Origin: Planctomycetota bacterium
Lineage (GTDB): Bacteria > Planctomycetota > B129-G9
Length of the DNA: 12,424 bases
Assembly: GCA_030607235.1 (NCBI GenBank)
Contig: JAUWEX010000012.1
Coordinates: 1-12,424 of the forward strand
Direction: 5' to 3'
In this document: in pieces, positions 1 through 6,763 of the stretch
Position numbering within the stretch: the stretch's first letter is position 1
Layout: every line of letters starts with the position of its first letter
The notes under the pieces: generated by a model
What the model saw: only the letters and a program-made list of their open reading frames with translations
The model's database searches: none
What the model was told of the DNA's origin: nothing
Made by a program: the position numbers and the translations under genes

Positions 1-884
1 GTTACAGGCGTGTTGAGGATCATGTTGCGCTTCTCGATGAGTTTGGCCTTATCCTCGTCATAGAACATCGTCATCGAGGCTGTGGCGTCTTCAAGATACA
101 TTAAGGCGCGTTTGTGATTAGGCTCGACCTGCAGCACGGAACGGTAGCAGTCCGCCGCCTTTTCGTATTCCCTGTCGTCCTCATAAAGGAGGCCCAGGTT
201 GATCAACTCGCTGATGTACACCGGATTGAGTTTAACGAGCCGTTCGTAGGTCTCGATCGCTTTTTCGTCATTGCCGTGCAAGTCGTAGATGTAAGCGAGG
301 CGGAACAGCGCCTTGTGCGAACCGGGGTCGAGCACCGCCGATTTTTCGTACTCGTCGAGCGCTTCCTCATACAGACCCTGTGCTTCCAGACAGTAGCCCT
401 TTTCATAATGGAACTCGGCACGGTCAAGGTGGTTGGCTTCGAGCGAAGCGAGCAGTTTCATCGCCCCTTCGATATCGCCTTTGCGCCTGCGGGCCTCGAC
501 GAGAAGGATGTTGATGTGGAATGAATCGGTGTCTTTCGCATACATGCCTTCGAGATATTCCGCCGCCTGCTCGACCTTGCCCATATCCAGCAGATTTCTG
601 CCATAATAATAGGCCGCGCCCTTGCGATTGCGCACGCGGCTGAGGATAGAGTCGGCCTCCTCGTTGCGATTGAAAATCCACAGGCCGATACCGAGTTGCA
701 TTACCTTGACGCTGTCCTCGTCGCGCGCCACCTGTTTGTTGATATCGGCAAGTACGTTTTCCAACTCTTCGCGCACATTCCTGTCGCTGTATGCTTCGCG
801 GCGAAGCACGTAAATGTCGTCAACTTCGGGTCGTTCCTGCAAAAGTACGGCACTGATATCCAGGGTTTGAGTCTCTTGGCTCAC
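1..884 (-). CDS. TPR protein, N-terminal part (C-terminus beyond left edge)
   Basis: The frame is open from a GTG at 884-882 to the window edge, giving 294 residues starting MSQETQTLDISAV. A GAGGAG ribosome site (892-897) sits 7 nt upstream, and a consensus promoter lies further up, which supports this start. The first ~90 residues are helical and lack clear repeats. TPR-like helix pairs follow, such as AEFHYEKGYCLEAQGLYEEA, then HKALFRLAYIYDLHGNDEKA and LINLGLLYEDDREYEKAADC. No signal peptide or membrane segment is visible, so it is probably a cytoplasmic protein-protein scaffold. The last visible residues, EKRNMILNTPV, resemble the linker I remember from planctomycetal TPR proteins that end in an RNA polymerase alpha-CTD-like domain. 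That domain would lie outside the window, so this is inference. The partner and exact role are unknown. Confidence 0.85.
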   Translation of the reverse strand, partial: MSQETQTLDISAVLLQERPEVDDIYVLRREAYSDRNVREELENVLADINKQVARDEDSVKVMQLGIGLWIFNRNEEADSILSRVRNRKGAAYYYGRNLLDMGKVEQAAEYLEGMYAKDTDSFHINILLVEARRRKGDIEGAMKLLASLEANHLDRAEFHYEKGYCLEAQGLYEEALDEYEKSAVLDPGSHKALFRLAYIYDLHGNDEKAIETYERLVKLNPVYISELINLGLLYEDDREYEKAADCYRSVLQVEPNHKRALMYLEDATASMTMFYDEDKAKLIEKRNMILNTPV

Positions 885-963
885 TGCAAATCTCCTCGAA
901 GACGCTGATCGATTTTATTCGTGCGCAGGGTTCCCCCCGCAAAATTTCGATGTGAAGCGGAGT

Positions 964-991
964 ATTATATATGGAAAACGCGTTGTGTCAA
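964..991 (-). promoter_or_regulatory. Consensus sigma70-type promoter of the left-edge TPR gene
   Basis: On the minus strand TTGACA (991-986) is followed after 16 nt by TATAAT (969-964). Both hexamers match the consensus perfectly. Transcription would start near 957, leaving a leader of about 73 nt before the GTG at 884. The promoter lies just after the stop of the lipoprotein gene, so the TPR gene can be transcribed independently of the upstream operon. I see no terminator between the two. Confidence 0.8.
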
Positions 992-1005
992 CTCCGGCAA
1001 AACCG

Positions 1006-1941
1006 CTAGGGCCGTCTGGTTCGGAATTTGTTATACTGGCTCCACTCTCCCGGGCCTTCCTCGGTAATCGGCCTCACCCGCCAGGCGTATTCCGTTCCCG
1101 ACGCAAGCGGCTCCTCCAGGATATACTCGCAGCGGTCGCCTTTGGCCTCAACCACCTTGCGCAGGATAACATCGTATTCGGTGTTGCCGAGGTCGCGGGC
1201 GTAGATGAGTTCGACCTGGAATTTCCGCGCCAGCGAAGAGGCGGCCCAAATCAGCGTGGGCTTGAGTGAATCGACCGTTACGCCTTTTCGCGGCCATGTT
1301 TGCCCGCGCACAATCGCGCCGGGACGCCTGAAAGAAGAAGGCTCGCTCCAGGTGCTGGTGTAGCCGTCCTTCGTTATGCCACGCACCCGCCAGAAGTACA
1401 CCCGTGATTTCTCTACCGTGATTGGCCTCGGGAAATAATCCTCGGCCGCGGTTCGGTATCGCTTGACGACGTTGGTAAAGGTGTCGTCGTCGACCGCGAT
1501 TTCCACTTCGTATAACGCCGCACCAGGGACCTTGGTCCAGCATATCGCGGGATTCATTTCGCCAATCTCGCCGCTGGGGCCGATCGTATCCGGTGTGGCA
1601 AGGCGCAAAAGCAGGTGGCCGGTGTTCGACCACTCGCTTCGTTTATAGGTCCAACTGACCGCGCGCACGTGCCAGTAATAGTGCTTGTTGTAAGGAATGT
1701 TTTGCGAAAGCAATATCGAGTTGGTGCGTGTGCTGTACCGCCGCGTCTGCTTGCCCGGCCCGAAATCAGGGTCGGTACCGAATTCGATTTCGTAGTGCAT
1801 CGCGTACAATACGGTATCCCACGTCAGTCGCGACGAGGTGGCATCGCAAAACAACGCGTTGTCAATAAGCGGCGCCTCGATCCCGCGAGTGCATCCGACC
1901 GCGGTAACGGCAACAAGGATCAATGCGAGCAGTTTTTTCAT
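1006..1941 (-). CDS. Lipoprotein with three fibronectin type III-like repeats
   Basis: The product has 311 residues. It begins MKKLLALILVAVTAVGC, a short signal peptide with a lipobox ending at Cys17, so it is probably lipid-anchored outside the cytoplasmic membrane. Three FN3-like beta-sandwich repeats follow at about 38-113, 132-205 and 229-308. Each has the same landmarks: an early Trp (RLTW, AICW, TLIW), a late aromatic strand (YYWHVRAV 88-95, YFWRVRGI 182-189, YAWRVRPI 285-292) and a closing WS (EWSN, TWSE, EWSQ). Such domains usually mediate surface adhesion or carbohydrate and protein binding, and no catalytic motif is seen. The ATG overlaps the stop of the flavoprotein gene (ATGA, 1941-1938). 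A full AAGGAGG site at 1949-1955 lies 7 nt upstream, so the gene is the second cistron and probably translationally coupled. The binding partner is unknown. Confidence 0.88.
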   Translation of the reverse strand: MKKLLALILVAVTAVGCTRGIEAPLIDNALFCDATSSRLTWDTVLYAMHYEIEFGTDPDFGPGKQTRRYSTRTNSILLSQNIPYNKHYYWHVRAVSWTYKRSEWSNTGHLLLRLATPDTIGPSGEIGEMNPAICWTKVPGAALYEVEIAVDDDTFTNVVKRYRTAAEDYFPRPITVEKSRVYFWRVRGITKDGYTSTWSEPSSFRRPGAIVRGQTWPRKGVTVDSLKPTLIWAASSLARKFQVELIYARDLGNTEYDVILRKVVEAKGDRCEYILEEPLASGTEYAWRVRPITEEGPGEWSQYNKFRTRRP

Positions 1942-3563
1942 TCGTCGCCCTCCTTTGCGTTGTTTTTGTGGGTGATAAGCGGTCTGCCGAATTTACCGTC
2001 GTCTTTGTCGGGGAAGTCTTCGCGGTAATGGCTACCGCGGCTTTCGCCTCGTCGTAGCGCAGCCTTGAGAATAATCTCTGCCAGGGTAAGCCTCTTTTCC
2101 ACGGCGAGACGCTCGATAACGTTGCGCGTTTTCACGCCGCTGAGCGTGTCGCGCAGGCTGTTAATCGTACGCAGCGCGCTGGAGAGGTTTTCTTCCTTGC
2201 GGATAATGCCGCATTTTTTCCACATCATCCAACTCAGATGATCGATCGTCTCGGCGAAGTCAATCGCTTCGGGGCCTTCGATCGCGGCGATCCGCTCTAT
2301 TTCCACGTCGGCCAGCAGGCGAGCCCTGTGCTGTTCGGGCGGCCCGTCGCAACTGATCGCCGCGCTCTTGCCGGCCCTTGCGCCGATTACCTGACAGGCG
2401 GGGATCATGTTGCCGCCGAGTCTGTCGGCGCCGTGAACGCCGCCCGCGACCTCGCCCGCAGCGAAGAGCCACTTCACACCGGTCTCCGCCTCGTAATTTA
2501 TCAGCAGGCCGCCGTTGAAGGAGTGGAAAAAGTACGAAACCTCCAGTCCTTTATCAGGCCACTTATAACCGGATTTCCCGCTCTCGCCCTTTGCGGTAAC
2601 GGCAAAATCAGGAGTACATTTGCCGGTGATAATTTCCTTCGCAATCCCTATATCGATGTGGCGTGCTTCGTCGCGGCAACTGAACGGCGCATGCGGGGCG
2701 CGTACCGAGTATGCGCGGCGCAGCGAGGCGGCGTCGGGATAATAATCGTTCAAAAACTCGTCGTCGAAACAGTTGTAAAATTTCGGGTTGTCCAGAAACG
2801 CCTTGAACGGGAAAAATCCCGCCTGCGGGACAACAACGCCGAGCAGTATCTGGATGAATTCAAGATTTATCAGGCTGGCTCCCGCTTCGTAGCCAAGAAC
2901 GTAGCCATCGCCGGTCAGGCCCTCCGGTACGAGATTCCGCCGGAAGAGACCGCCGCCGCCGCCGGTTGCAAGGATCGTGGCGCAGGCGGAAATGACGACG
3001 AATTCGGAGTTGTTGCGCACACCCAGCGCCCCGACGCAGCAGTCCTCGTAGACGAGGAGTTTGATGATCTCGACGTTTTCGAGATGCCGCACGCCGCGGT
3101 TGTCGACTACCCGGTAGAACGAATCGCGCACGTTTTCGAGGTTCTCGGTAACGAAAGCACGCTCCACGTTGCTGAAGCATCCGGCCACGCGCAAGGGTTT
3201 GCCGTCGACGCTTTTGAAGCGAATGCCGTAGGCCTGAAGGTCGGTGAATTTCTCGTAGGCGTTTTGCGCCACCAGCCAGGCGAGTTCGTTGTTAATCATG
3301 CCCAAGCCGAGATCGACCATTTCCTGGAAGTGGTTCTCGGTCCTGTCCTGTCGGGATGAAACCCCTGTCGAGGCCTGGTAGCCCCACTCGCCGTTTGTGT
3401 TGCGAAAAGTCGCTCCGCTGTCGCAGAATTTTCCTTTGGTAACGACCATCACGTCGGCGCCCGCGTCACGTGCCGCTATCGCCGCCCTCAGGCCGGCTCC
3501 GCCCGCGCCGATAACAAGCACTTGAGTGCTTAACTCCGTTACTGACCAATCATTGACCGACAT
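1938..3563 (-). CDS. FAD-dependent oxidoreductase, fumarate reductase/aspartate oxidase flavoprotein family
   Basis: The product has 541 residues from ATG 3563. The frame extends upstream to a TTG at 3626, but that codon lies above the promoter -10 box, so I prefer ATG 3563 (GGAG at 3567-3570, short spacing). Visible features are an N-terminal Rossmann FAD motif GAGGAG (19-24), ATGGGGG and LTGDGYVLGYEAGA in the FAD domain, GEVAGGVHGADRLGGN near 370-385, and a C-terminal ESRGSHYREDFP (507-518). Residues matching catalytic positions of FrdA appear present: Arg in SCRDE (~297), His in FHSFNGG (347) and Arg in DRLGG (381). The HPTG block after the conserved NxEFxQ segment is replaced by ILLG. There is no His near the usual covalent-FAD site, so FAD is probably bound non-covalently. 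No iron-sulfur or membrane partner is encoded nearby. The substrate cannot be named. Confidence 0.85.
   Translation of the reverse strand: MSVNDWSVTELSTQVLVIGAGGAGLRAAIAARDAGADVMVVTKGKFCDSGATFRNTNGEWGYQASTGVSSRQDRTENHFQEMVDLGLGMINNELAWLVAQNAYEKFTDLQAYGIRFKSVDGKPLRVAGCFSNVERAFVTENLENVRDSFYRVVDNRGVRHLENVEIIKLLVYEDCCVGALGVRNNSEFVVISACATILATGGGGGLFRRNLVPEGLTGDGYVLGYEAGASLINLEFIQILLGVVVPQAGFFPFKAFLDNPKFYNCFDDEFLNDYYPDAASLRRAYSVRAPHAPFSCRDEARHIDIGIAKEIITGKCTPDFAVTAKGESGKSGYKWPDKGLEVSYFFHSFNGGLLINYEAETGVKWLFAAGEVAGGVHGADRLGGNMIPACQVIGARAGKSAAISCDGPPEQHRARLLADVEIERIAAIEGPEAIDFAETIDHLSWMMWKKCGIIRKEENLSSALRTINSLRDTLSGVKTRNVIERLAVEKRLTLAEIILKAALRRGESRGSHYREDFPDKDDGKFGRPLITHKNNAKEGDE
1949..1955 (-). promoter_or_regulatory. 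Strong Shine-Dalgarno for the lipoprotein gene, inside the flavoprotein gene
   Basis: AAGGAGG on the minus strand lies 7 nt before ATG 1941, within the last codons of the flavoprotein gene. It fixes the lipoprotein start and lets the second cistron be initiated efficiently despite the 4-nt overlap. Confidence 0.8.
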
Positions 3564-3610
3564 TTTCTCCGCCGCTCTTTCAGAATCGTTTTCGACAAAA
3601 TTCCCGCCAG

Positions 3611-3639
3611 AAAATATCACAAGCAACGGCTTATGTCAA
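3611..3639 (-). promoter_or_regulatory. Promoter of the flavoprotein-lipoprotein operon
   Basis: TTGACA (3639-3634, perfect -35) is followed after exactly 17 nt by TATTTT (3616-3611, 4 of 6 matches to the -10). Transcription would begin near 3604, about 40 nt before ATG 3563. This position excludes the in-frame TTG at 3626 as the normal start. Confidence 0.68.
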
Positions 3640-3695
3640 TCGGATACGATTTGGATTCGGGCTTCTGCGGTACAACATCTGCTATCACCGTGCCC

Positions 3696-3729
3696 AAAAA
3701 ACAGGAGGCCCCAACACGGAGGCCTCCTG
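3696..3729 (-). terminator. Rho-independent terminator of the PEP-CTERM gene
   Basis: A 9-bp perfect stem (CAGGAGGCC 3702-3710 with GGCCTCCTG 3721-3729) encloses a 10-nt loop. On the minus strand it is followed directly by six T residues (3701-3696). It begins 34 nt after the stop codon of the gene at 3764-4540 and separates that gene from the flavoprotein operon. Confidence 0.88.
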
Positions 3730-3763
3730 CTCATTGTTTTATGCCGTGATCGTTCCGTAATCG

Positions 3764-4540
3764 TTATTTTTTTCTGCGGCGCGCCAACATGCCGACCGCG
3801 CCCAGTCCCGGGATAAGCAGCATCAGAGTGCTCGGTTCGGGCAGCACTTCGAACGCCATATCAAGCGACTCGCCCTCCCACTCAAGAGCATACCAGTCGT
3901 CCCCATAAGTGCCGAGATCCCAATTGTAGTCGCCGATAACGACCGCATCGTCGATGTTGTGTGTTTCGCCGCGACCTGACGTATGCCAGCCCCACACATT
4001 CATGTCAATGTCGTCCACGATTTTCGCGACGATGTTTACCCAGTATACGGTGCCTTCCACCTGCATAAACGGCTCGTCAAAGAGCACGAAGTACTCGTAT
4101 ACGGTATTGCCATAAAAGTCAGGGCCGATATCCCACTCGTGGATTCCGCCGCAGAAATCGCCCATTTGGGCGATGGTGAAATACTGCTCCATTTTCCGCA
4201 CACCCGGACGGCTGGGCGCCGCGCCGGCCGGAATATCATCATGGATGCTGATGTAGAATCCCTCGACGGATGAGAGATCGAACGACTCCTCCTGCGCGTC
4301 CAAGAAATACGAACCCCACCAGCGGAAGCCGACCACCGGGGAGCAGCTATCTGTGCACATCCAGTCGTCCATAACGACCTGGTTGAGCACGTCGTTGACG
4401 TTGGACGCGAGGTCGTAGCCCCACGCTGCGTTCATCTCCGGGGGCTGAAACCATTTACCGTCCCACGCCTGTACATCGGCCCTCGCGGCAATCGCGAATA
4501 CGGCTATAATGGCAACTGCGGTTAATATTGTTCGTTGCAT
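3764..4540 (-). CDS. Exported PEP-CTERM protein, exosortase substrate type
   Basis: The product has 258 residues. Residues 1-21 form a Sec signal peptide (hydrophobic core, AAR-A cleavage before Asp22). The C-terminus carries a PEP-CTERM sorting signal: PEPS at 234-237, a hydrophobic helix LMLLIPGLGAVGML and a basic tail ARRRKK. Proteins of this kind are exported, cut by an exosortase and placed on the cell surface or in extracellular matrix. The mature part is acidic and rich in Trp and Asp. Its VVMDDWMC...FRWWGSYF segment (55-79) resembles a family of secreted planctomycetal proteins I recognise only loosely. The ATG at 4540 has an AAGGAG site 6 nt upstream (4547-4552), and a terminator follows the gene. 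No exosortase gene is in the window. The specific function is unknown. Confidence 0.88.
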   Translation of the reverse strand: MQRTILTAVAIIAVFAIAARADVQAWDGKWFQPPEMNAAWGYDLASNVNDVLNQVVMDDWMCTDSCSPVVGFRWWGSYFLDAQEESFDLSSVEGFYISIHDDIPAGAAPSRPGVRKMEQYFTIAQMGDFCGGIHEWDIGPDFYGNTVYEYFVLFDEPFMQVEGTVYWVNIVAKIVDDIDMNVWGWHTSGRGETHNIDDAVVIGDYNWDLGTYGDDWYALEWEGESLDMAFEVLPEPSTLMLLIPGLGAVGMLARRRKK

Positions 4541-4546
4541 AATTTG

Positions 4547-4552
4547 CTCCTT
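4547..4552 (-). promoter_or_regulatory. Shine-Dalgarno of the PEP-CTERM gene
   Basis: AAGGAG on the minus strand lies 6 nt before ATG 4540 and confirms the start that gives a complete signal peptide. I could not assign a convincing promoter for this gene in the AT-rich stretch upstream (4553-4640). Confidence 0.75.
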
Positions 4553-4657
4553 AATGAATGTCTAATAGTTTTTTTCAATAAACTGGGTATTGATTGGACA
4601 ATATAAGAATTAACCGTTTCTAATACCCCAGACACATGAGACGCAAAAAAGTCTCGG

Positions 4658-4685
4658 TTTTTTTTGGTTTTTTTTAATTTTTTTT
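4658..4685. other. Three helically phased T8 tracts upstream of the reductase promoter
   Basis: T8 tracts occupy 4658-4665, 4668-4675 and 4678-4685, separated by GG and then AA, so they repeat exactly every 10 bp. Tracts in phase with the helix are known to bend DNA. They end 14 bp before the -35 box of the downstream gene, the region where curvature or an UP-type element can stimulate RNA polymerase. An A6 tract at 4645-4650 lies just upstream. Confidence 0.7.
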
Positions 4686-4699
4686 GTCGCATCTATCAT

Positions 4700-4728
4700 T
4701 TGACATATCACCGCGCCATAAGTATCAT
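4700..4728 (+). promoter_or_regulatory. Promoter of the CoA-disulfide/polysulfide reductase gene
   Basis: TTGACA (4700-4705) is separated by 17 nt from TATCAT (4723-4728), with 6 of 6 and 5 of 6 matches to consensus. The start of transcription would be near 4735, giving a short leader of about 26 nt before ATG 4761. Confidence 0.82.
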
Positions 4729-4760
4729 GCTCAATTCAAAAACCATTATGGAGAATGAAT

Positions 4761-6449
4761 ATGCCGAATAAGAAGATACTTATCGTTGGCGGGGTCGCCG
4801 CAGGCACCAAAGCCGCCGCAAAATGCCGCAGAGAAGACCCCAATGCCGAAATCACCGTCGTAACCAAAGACCAGAACGTCTCTTACGCCGGGTGCGGACT
4901 GCCCTACTACATCGGCGGCGCGATCCAGGACCGCGCACAACTGCTCGCCCGCACCGTCGATGAACTAACCGCGACCCTGGAGATAAATATCCATGTCAAT
5001 CACGAGGCGGTCTCGTGCGACACGGCCAAAAAGACCGTCCGCGTGGTCAACCTCGCCGACAAAAGCGAAACCGAAATGCCCTACGACGCGCTCGTCATCG
5101 CCACCGGCGCCGCGCCCATCCCGCCCCGCGGCAAAGGCGCCGAACTCGGCAACATCTTCACCCTGCGCGACCTCTCCGACACCGACGCCATCAAGGCCCT
5201 CGTCGTCGGCGGGGTCAAAAACGCCGTCATCGTCGGCGGCGGCTACATCGGGCTGGAGATGGCCGAGGCGATGCACGCCAACGGCGCCAAAACCACCGTC
5301 GTCGAACTGATGGACCACATCCTGCCGAACTTCGACGGGATAATCGCCCTGCTCGCCCAGAAGCACCTGCGCGAGAAAGGCGTCGAGGTGATCACCGGCG
5401 AGAAGGTCGTCGAATTCAAGGGCGACTCCGGGGTGGTCGCCGCGGTCGTTACCGACAAGGGCAAGGAAATCCCCGCCGACATCGTCGTGTGGTCGGTCGG
5501 TGTCAGGCCCTGCCTCAAATTCGCCAAGACGTGCGGCGTAAAGATCGGCGTAACCGGCGCGATCGAAGTGAACAAAAAAATGCAGACCAGCGTCCCCGAC
5601 ATCTACGCCGCGGGCGACTGCGCGCAGAGCGTCAACATCCTCACCGGCAAGCCCGCGTGGATTCCGCTCGGCTCGACGGCCAACAAGATGGGCCGCGTCG
5701 CCGCGCTCAACATCTGCGGCATCGAAAAGGAATTCCCCGGCGTCCTCGCGTCGAGCATCGTCAAGATATTCAACCTGAACGCCGCCTCGACGGGCCTTTC
5801 CGTCGCGGAAGCCAATGAAGCGGGCTTCGACGCCGAGAGCGTGATACTGGCGGGCAACGATATCTCCCCCTACTACCCCGGCGCCAAAATGATCCTGCTC
5901 AAACTCGTTGCCGACCGCAAGACCCACCGCGTCCTCGGCGCGTCGCTGATAGGCGCAGGCGTCGTCGACAAGCCCGTCAACATACTCGTCTCGTGCATAA
6001 CGCTCGGCGCGACGCTCGAACAGATTTCCGATATGGACTTCGCCTACGCGCCCCCGTTCTCCACCGCGATGGACATGGTCATCACCGGCGCAAACGTGCT
6101 CCTCAACAAGATGCGCGGGCACATCGGGTGGACCAACTGCATCGACGTGAAAAAACGCATCGAAGCCGGCGAGAAGATCCAGATACTCGACTGCCGCAAG
6201 CCGGAAATGTTCGACGACGGACACCCCGCCGGAGCGATCAACATCCCCTGGGGACAACTCTACAAGCGCGCCGGTGAACTCAACAAAGACGGCAAGGTCG
6301 CGTTTTCCTGCAAGATCGGCCAGTCGTGTTACAGCGCGATACTCATCCTCCAGGCCAGGGGCCACGACAATCTGGAACTCTGCGAAGGCGGGATAGCGGT
6401 GTATCCGTACGAAGTGGAGAAAAAACAGGTGGAAATCGCGCGTGAATAG
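4761..6449 (+). CDS. CoA-disulfide reductase-like flavoprotein with C-terminal rhodanese domain (putative polysulfide/persulfide reductase)
   Basis: The product has 562 residues from ATG 4761. An in-frame ATG at 4755 is only 1 nt from the GGAG at 4750-4753, whereas 4761 has normal 7-nt spacing. The protein contains an FAD motif GGVAAG (10-15), the redox Cys45 in SYAGCGLPYYIGG, a second dinucleotide fold GGGYIG (159-164) for NAD(P)H, YAAGDC, and YAPPFS as in CoA-disulfide reductases. The rhodanese domain starts around 465 (ILDCRKPEMFDDGHPAGAIN), with its catalytic loop SCKIGQS and Cys517. The architecture and length match CoADR-rhodanese fusions such as the NAD(P)H polysulfide/persulfide reductase of Shewanella. 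The likely role is cytoplasmic reduction of polysulfide or CoA persulfide, or thiol redox control. The strong bias to C-ending codons and the strong promoter suggest high expression. The gene is monocistronic. Plain NADH oxidase activity remains possible. Confidence 0.92.
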   Translation: MPNKKILIVGGVAAGTKAAAKCRREDPNAEITVVTKDQNVSYAGCGLPYYIGGAIQDRAQLLARTVDELTATLEINIHVNHEAVSCDTAKKTVRVVNLADKSETEMPYDALVIATGAAPIPPRGKGAELGNIFTLRDLSDTDAIKALVVGGVKNAVIVGGGYIGLEMAEAMHANGAKTTVVELMDHILPNFDGIIALLAQKHLREKGVEVITGEKVVEFKGDSGVVAAVVTDKGKEIPADIVVWSVGVRPCLKFAKTCGVKIGVTGAIEVNKKMQTSVPDIYAAGDCAQSVNILTGKPAWIPLGSTANKMGRVAALNICGIEKEFPGVLASSIVKIFNLNAASTGLSVAEANEAGFDAESVILAGNDISPYYPGAKMILLKLVADRKTHRVLGASLIGAGVVDKPVNILVSCITLGATLEQISDMDFAYAPPFSTAMDMVITGANVLLNKMRGHIGWTNCIDVKKRIEAGEKIQILDCRKPEMFDDGHPAGAINIPWGQLYKRAGELNKDGKVAFSCKIGQSCYSAILILQARGHDNLELCEGGIAVYPYEVEKKQVEIARE

Positions 6450-6478
6450 TTGAAAAACACAAGGCGAAATGTTATAAG
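6450..6478 (+). promoter_or_regulatory. tRNA-Arg promoter
   Basis: TTGAAA (6450-6455) starts on the base after the reductase stop codon and is followed after 17 nt by TATAAG (6473-6478). The predicted start near 6485 is just ahead of the mature tRNA 5' end at 6491. Confidence 0.72.
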
Positions 6479-6490
6479 ATCGTCCCGAAC

Positions 6491-6564
6491 GCACTCGTAG
6501 CTCAATTGGATAGAGCGCCGGTCTACGGAACCGGAGGCTGAAGGTTCGAGTCCTTCCGAGTGCG
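6491..6564 (+). tRNA. tRNA-Arg (anticodon ACG)
   Basis: The 74-nt cloverleaf is complete. It has a 7-bp acceptor stem GCACTCG/CGAGTGC, a D arm closed by GCTC/GAGC, an anticodon stem CCGGT/ACCGG with loop CTACGGA (anticodon ACG, wobble A normally converted to inosine to read CGN codons), variable loop AGGCT, a T arm GAAGG/CCTTC with TTCGAGT, and discriminator G. CCA is not encoded. A run of six T (6566-6571) follows one base later and may help end transcription. It is a single gene with its own promoter. The repeat-rich accessory block begins immediately downstream, but I found no copy of the tRNA 3' end marking a far integration boundary. Confidence 0.95.
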
Positions 6565-6581
6565 CTTTTTTATGGACTATC

Positions 6582-6608
6582 CGCAGATTGCGCAGATTAC
6601 ACAGATTT
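6582..6608 (+). repeat. Three 9-nt tandem repeats (CAGATT core)
   Basis: CGCAGATTG, CGCAGATTA and CACAGATTT run head to tail, with CAGATT beginning at 6584, 6593 and 6602. They sit 18 bp after the tRNA and open the gene-free stretch 6572-6946. Function is unknown. Confidence 0.75.
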
Positions 6609-6640
6609 TCTTATAGTAACTCCAACCACACAGCAAGATT

Positions 6641-6666
6641 ACAAGTTTTGTCAGTGGGTGGAAGCG
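6641..6666 (+). repeat. TCAGTG-centred dispersed repeat, copy 1
   Basis: ACAAGTTTTGTCAGTGGG followed by TGGAAGCG. Related copies in the same orientation lie at 8297-8323, 8474-8493 and 8561-8586. A 7-bp hairpin, CTGTGCC-GAA-GGCACAG (6674-6690), and a 15-nt imperfect palindrome (6699-6713) follow within 50 bp. Confidence 0.7.
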
Positions 6667-6673
6667 AAGTGCC

Positions 6674-6690
6674 CTGTGCCGAAGGCACAG
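6674..6690. repeat. Hairpin, 7-bp stem and 3-nt loop
   Basis: CTGTGCC pairs perfectly with GGCACAG around the loop GAA. It has the same small-loop design as the 6-3-6 hairpins in the 35-bp modules downstream. There is no T run, so it is unlikely to be a terminator. Confidence 0.65.
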
Positions 6691-6723
6691 ACAGCGAGTC
6701 CGCCTTATGCGGATATCGGAGAA

Positions 6724-6763
6724 TGTGGTTACTCCCCTATTCGCCGCAGGGCGTCCCTGCTGG
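6724..6763 (+). repeat. 40-bp exact direct repeat, left copy
   Basis: Identical over 40 bp to 8698-8737 in the same orientation. It covers TGT plus the first hairpin module and the GG of the next. The two copies bracket the channel gene with about 1.93 kb between them. Confidence 0.85.

Noticed and set aside
3564..3626. Extension of the flavoprotein to the TTG at 3626
   Set aside because: That start lies upstream of the predicted -10 box, and the extra 21 residues precede the Rossmann fold with no family-like sequence.
4638..4685. GAGAC-N8-GTCTC hairpin followed by T tracts as a plus-strand terminator
   Set aside because: The stem is only 5 bp and no plus-strand gene lies upstream; the phased T8 tracts fit a promoter-upstream role better.
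4965..6494. 509-residue open frame antisense to the reductase gene
   Set aside because: It is a mirror of a GC-rich, C-ending codon pattern. The plus-strand frame has full FAD, NAD and rhodanese motifs, a promoter and a ribosome site.
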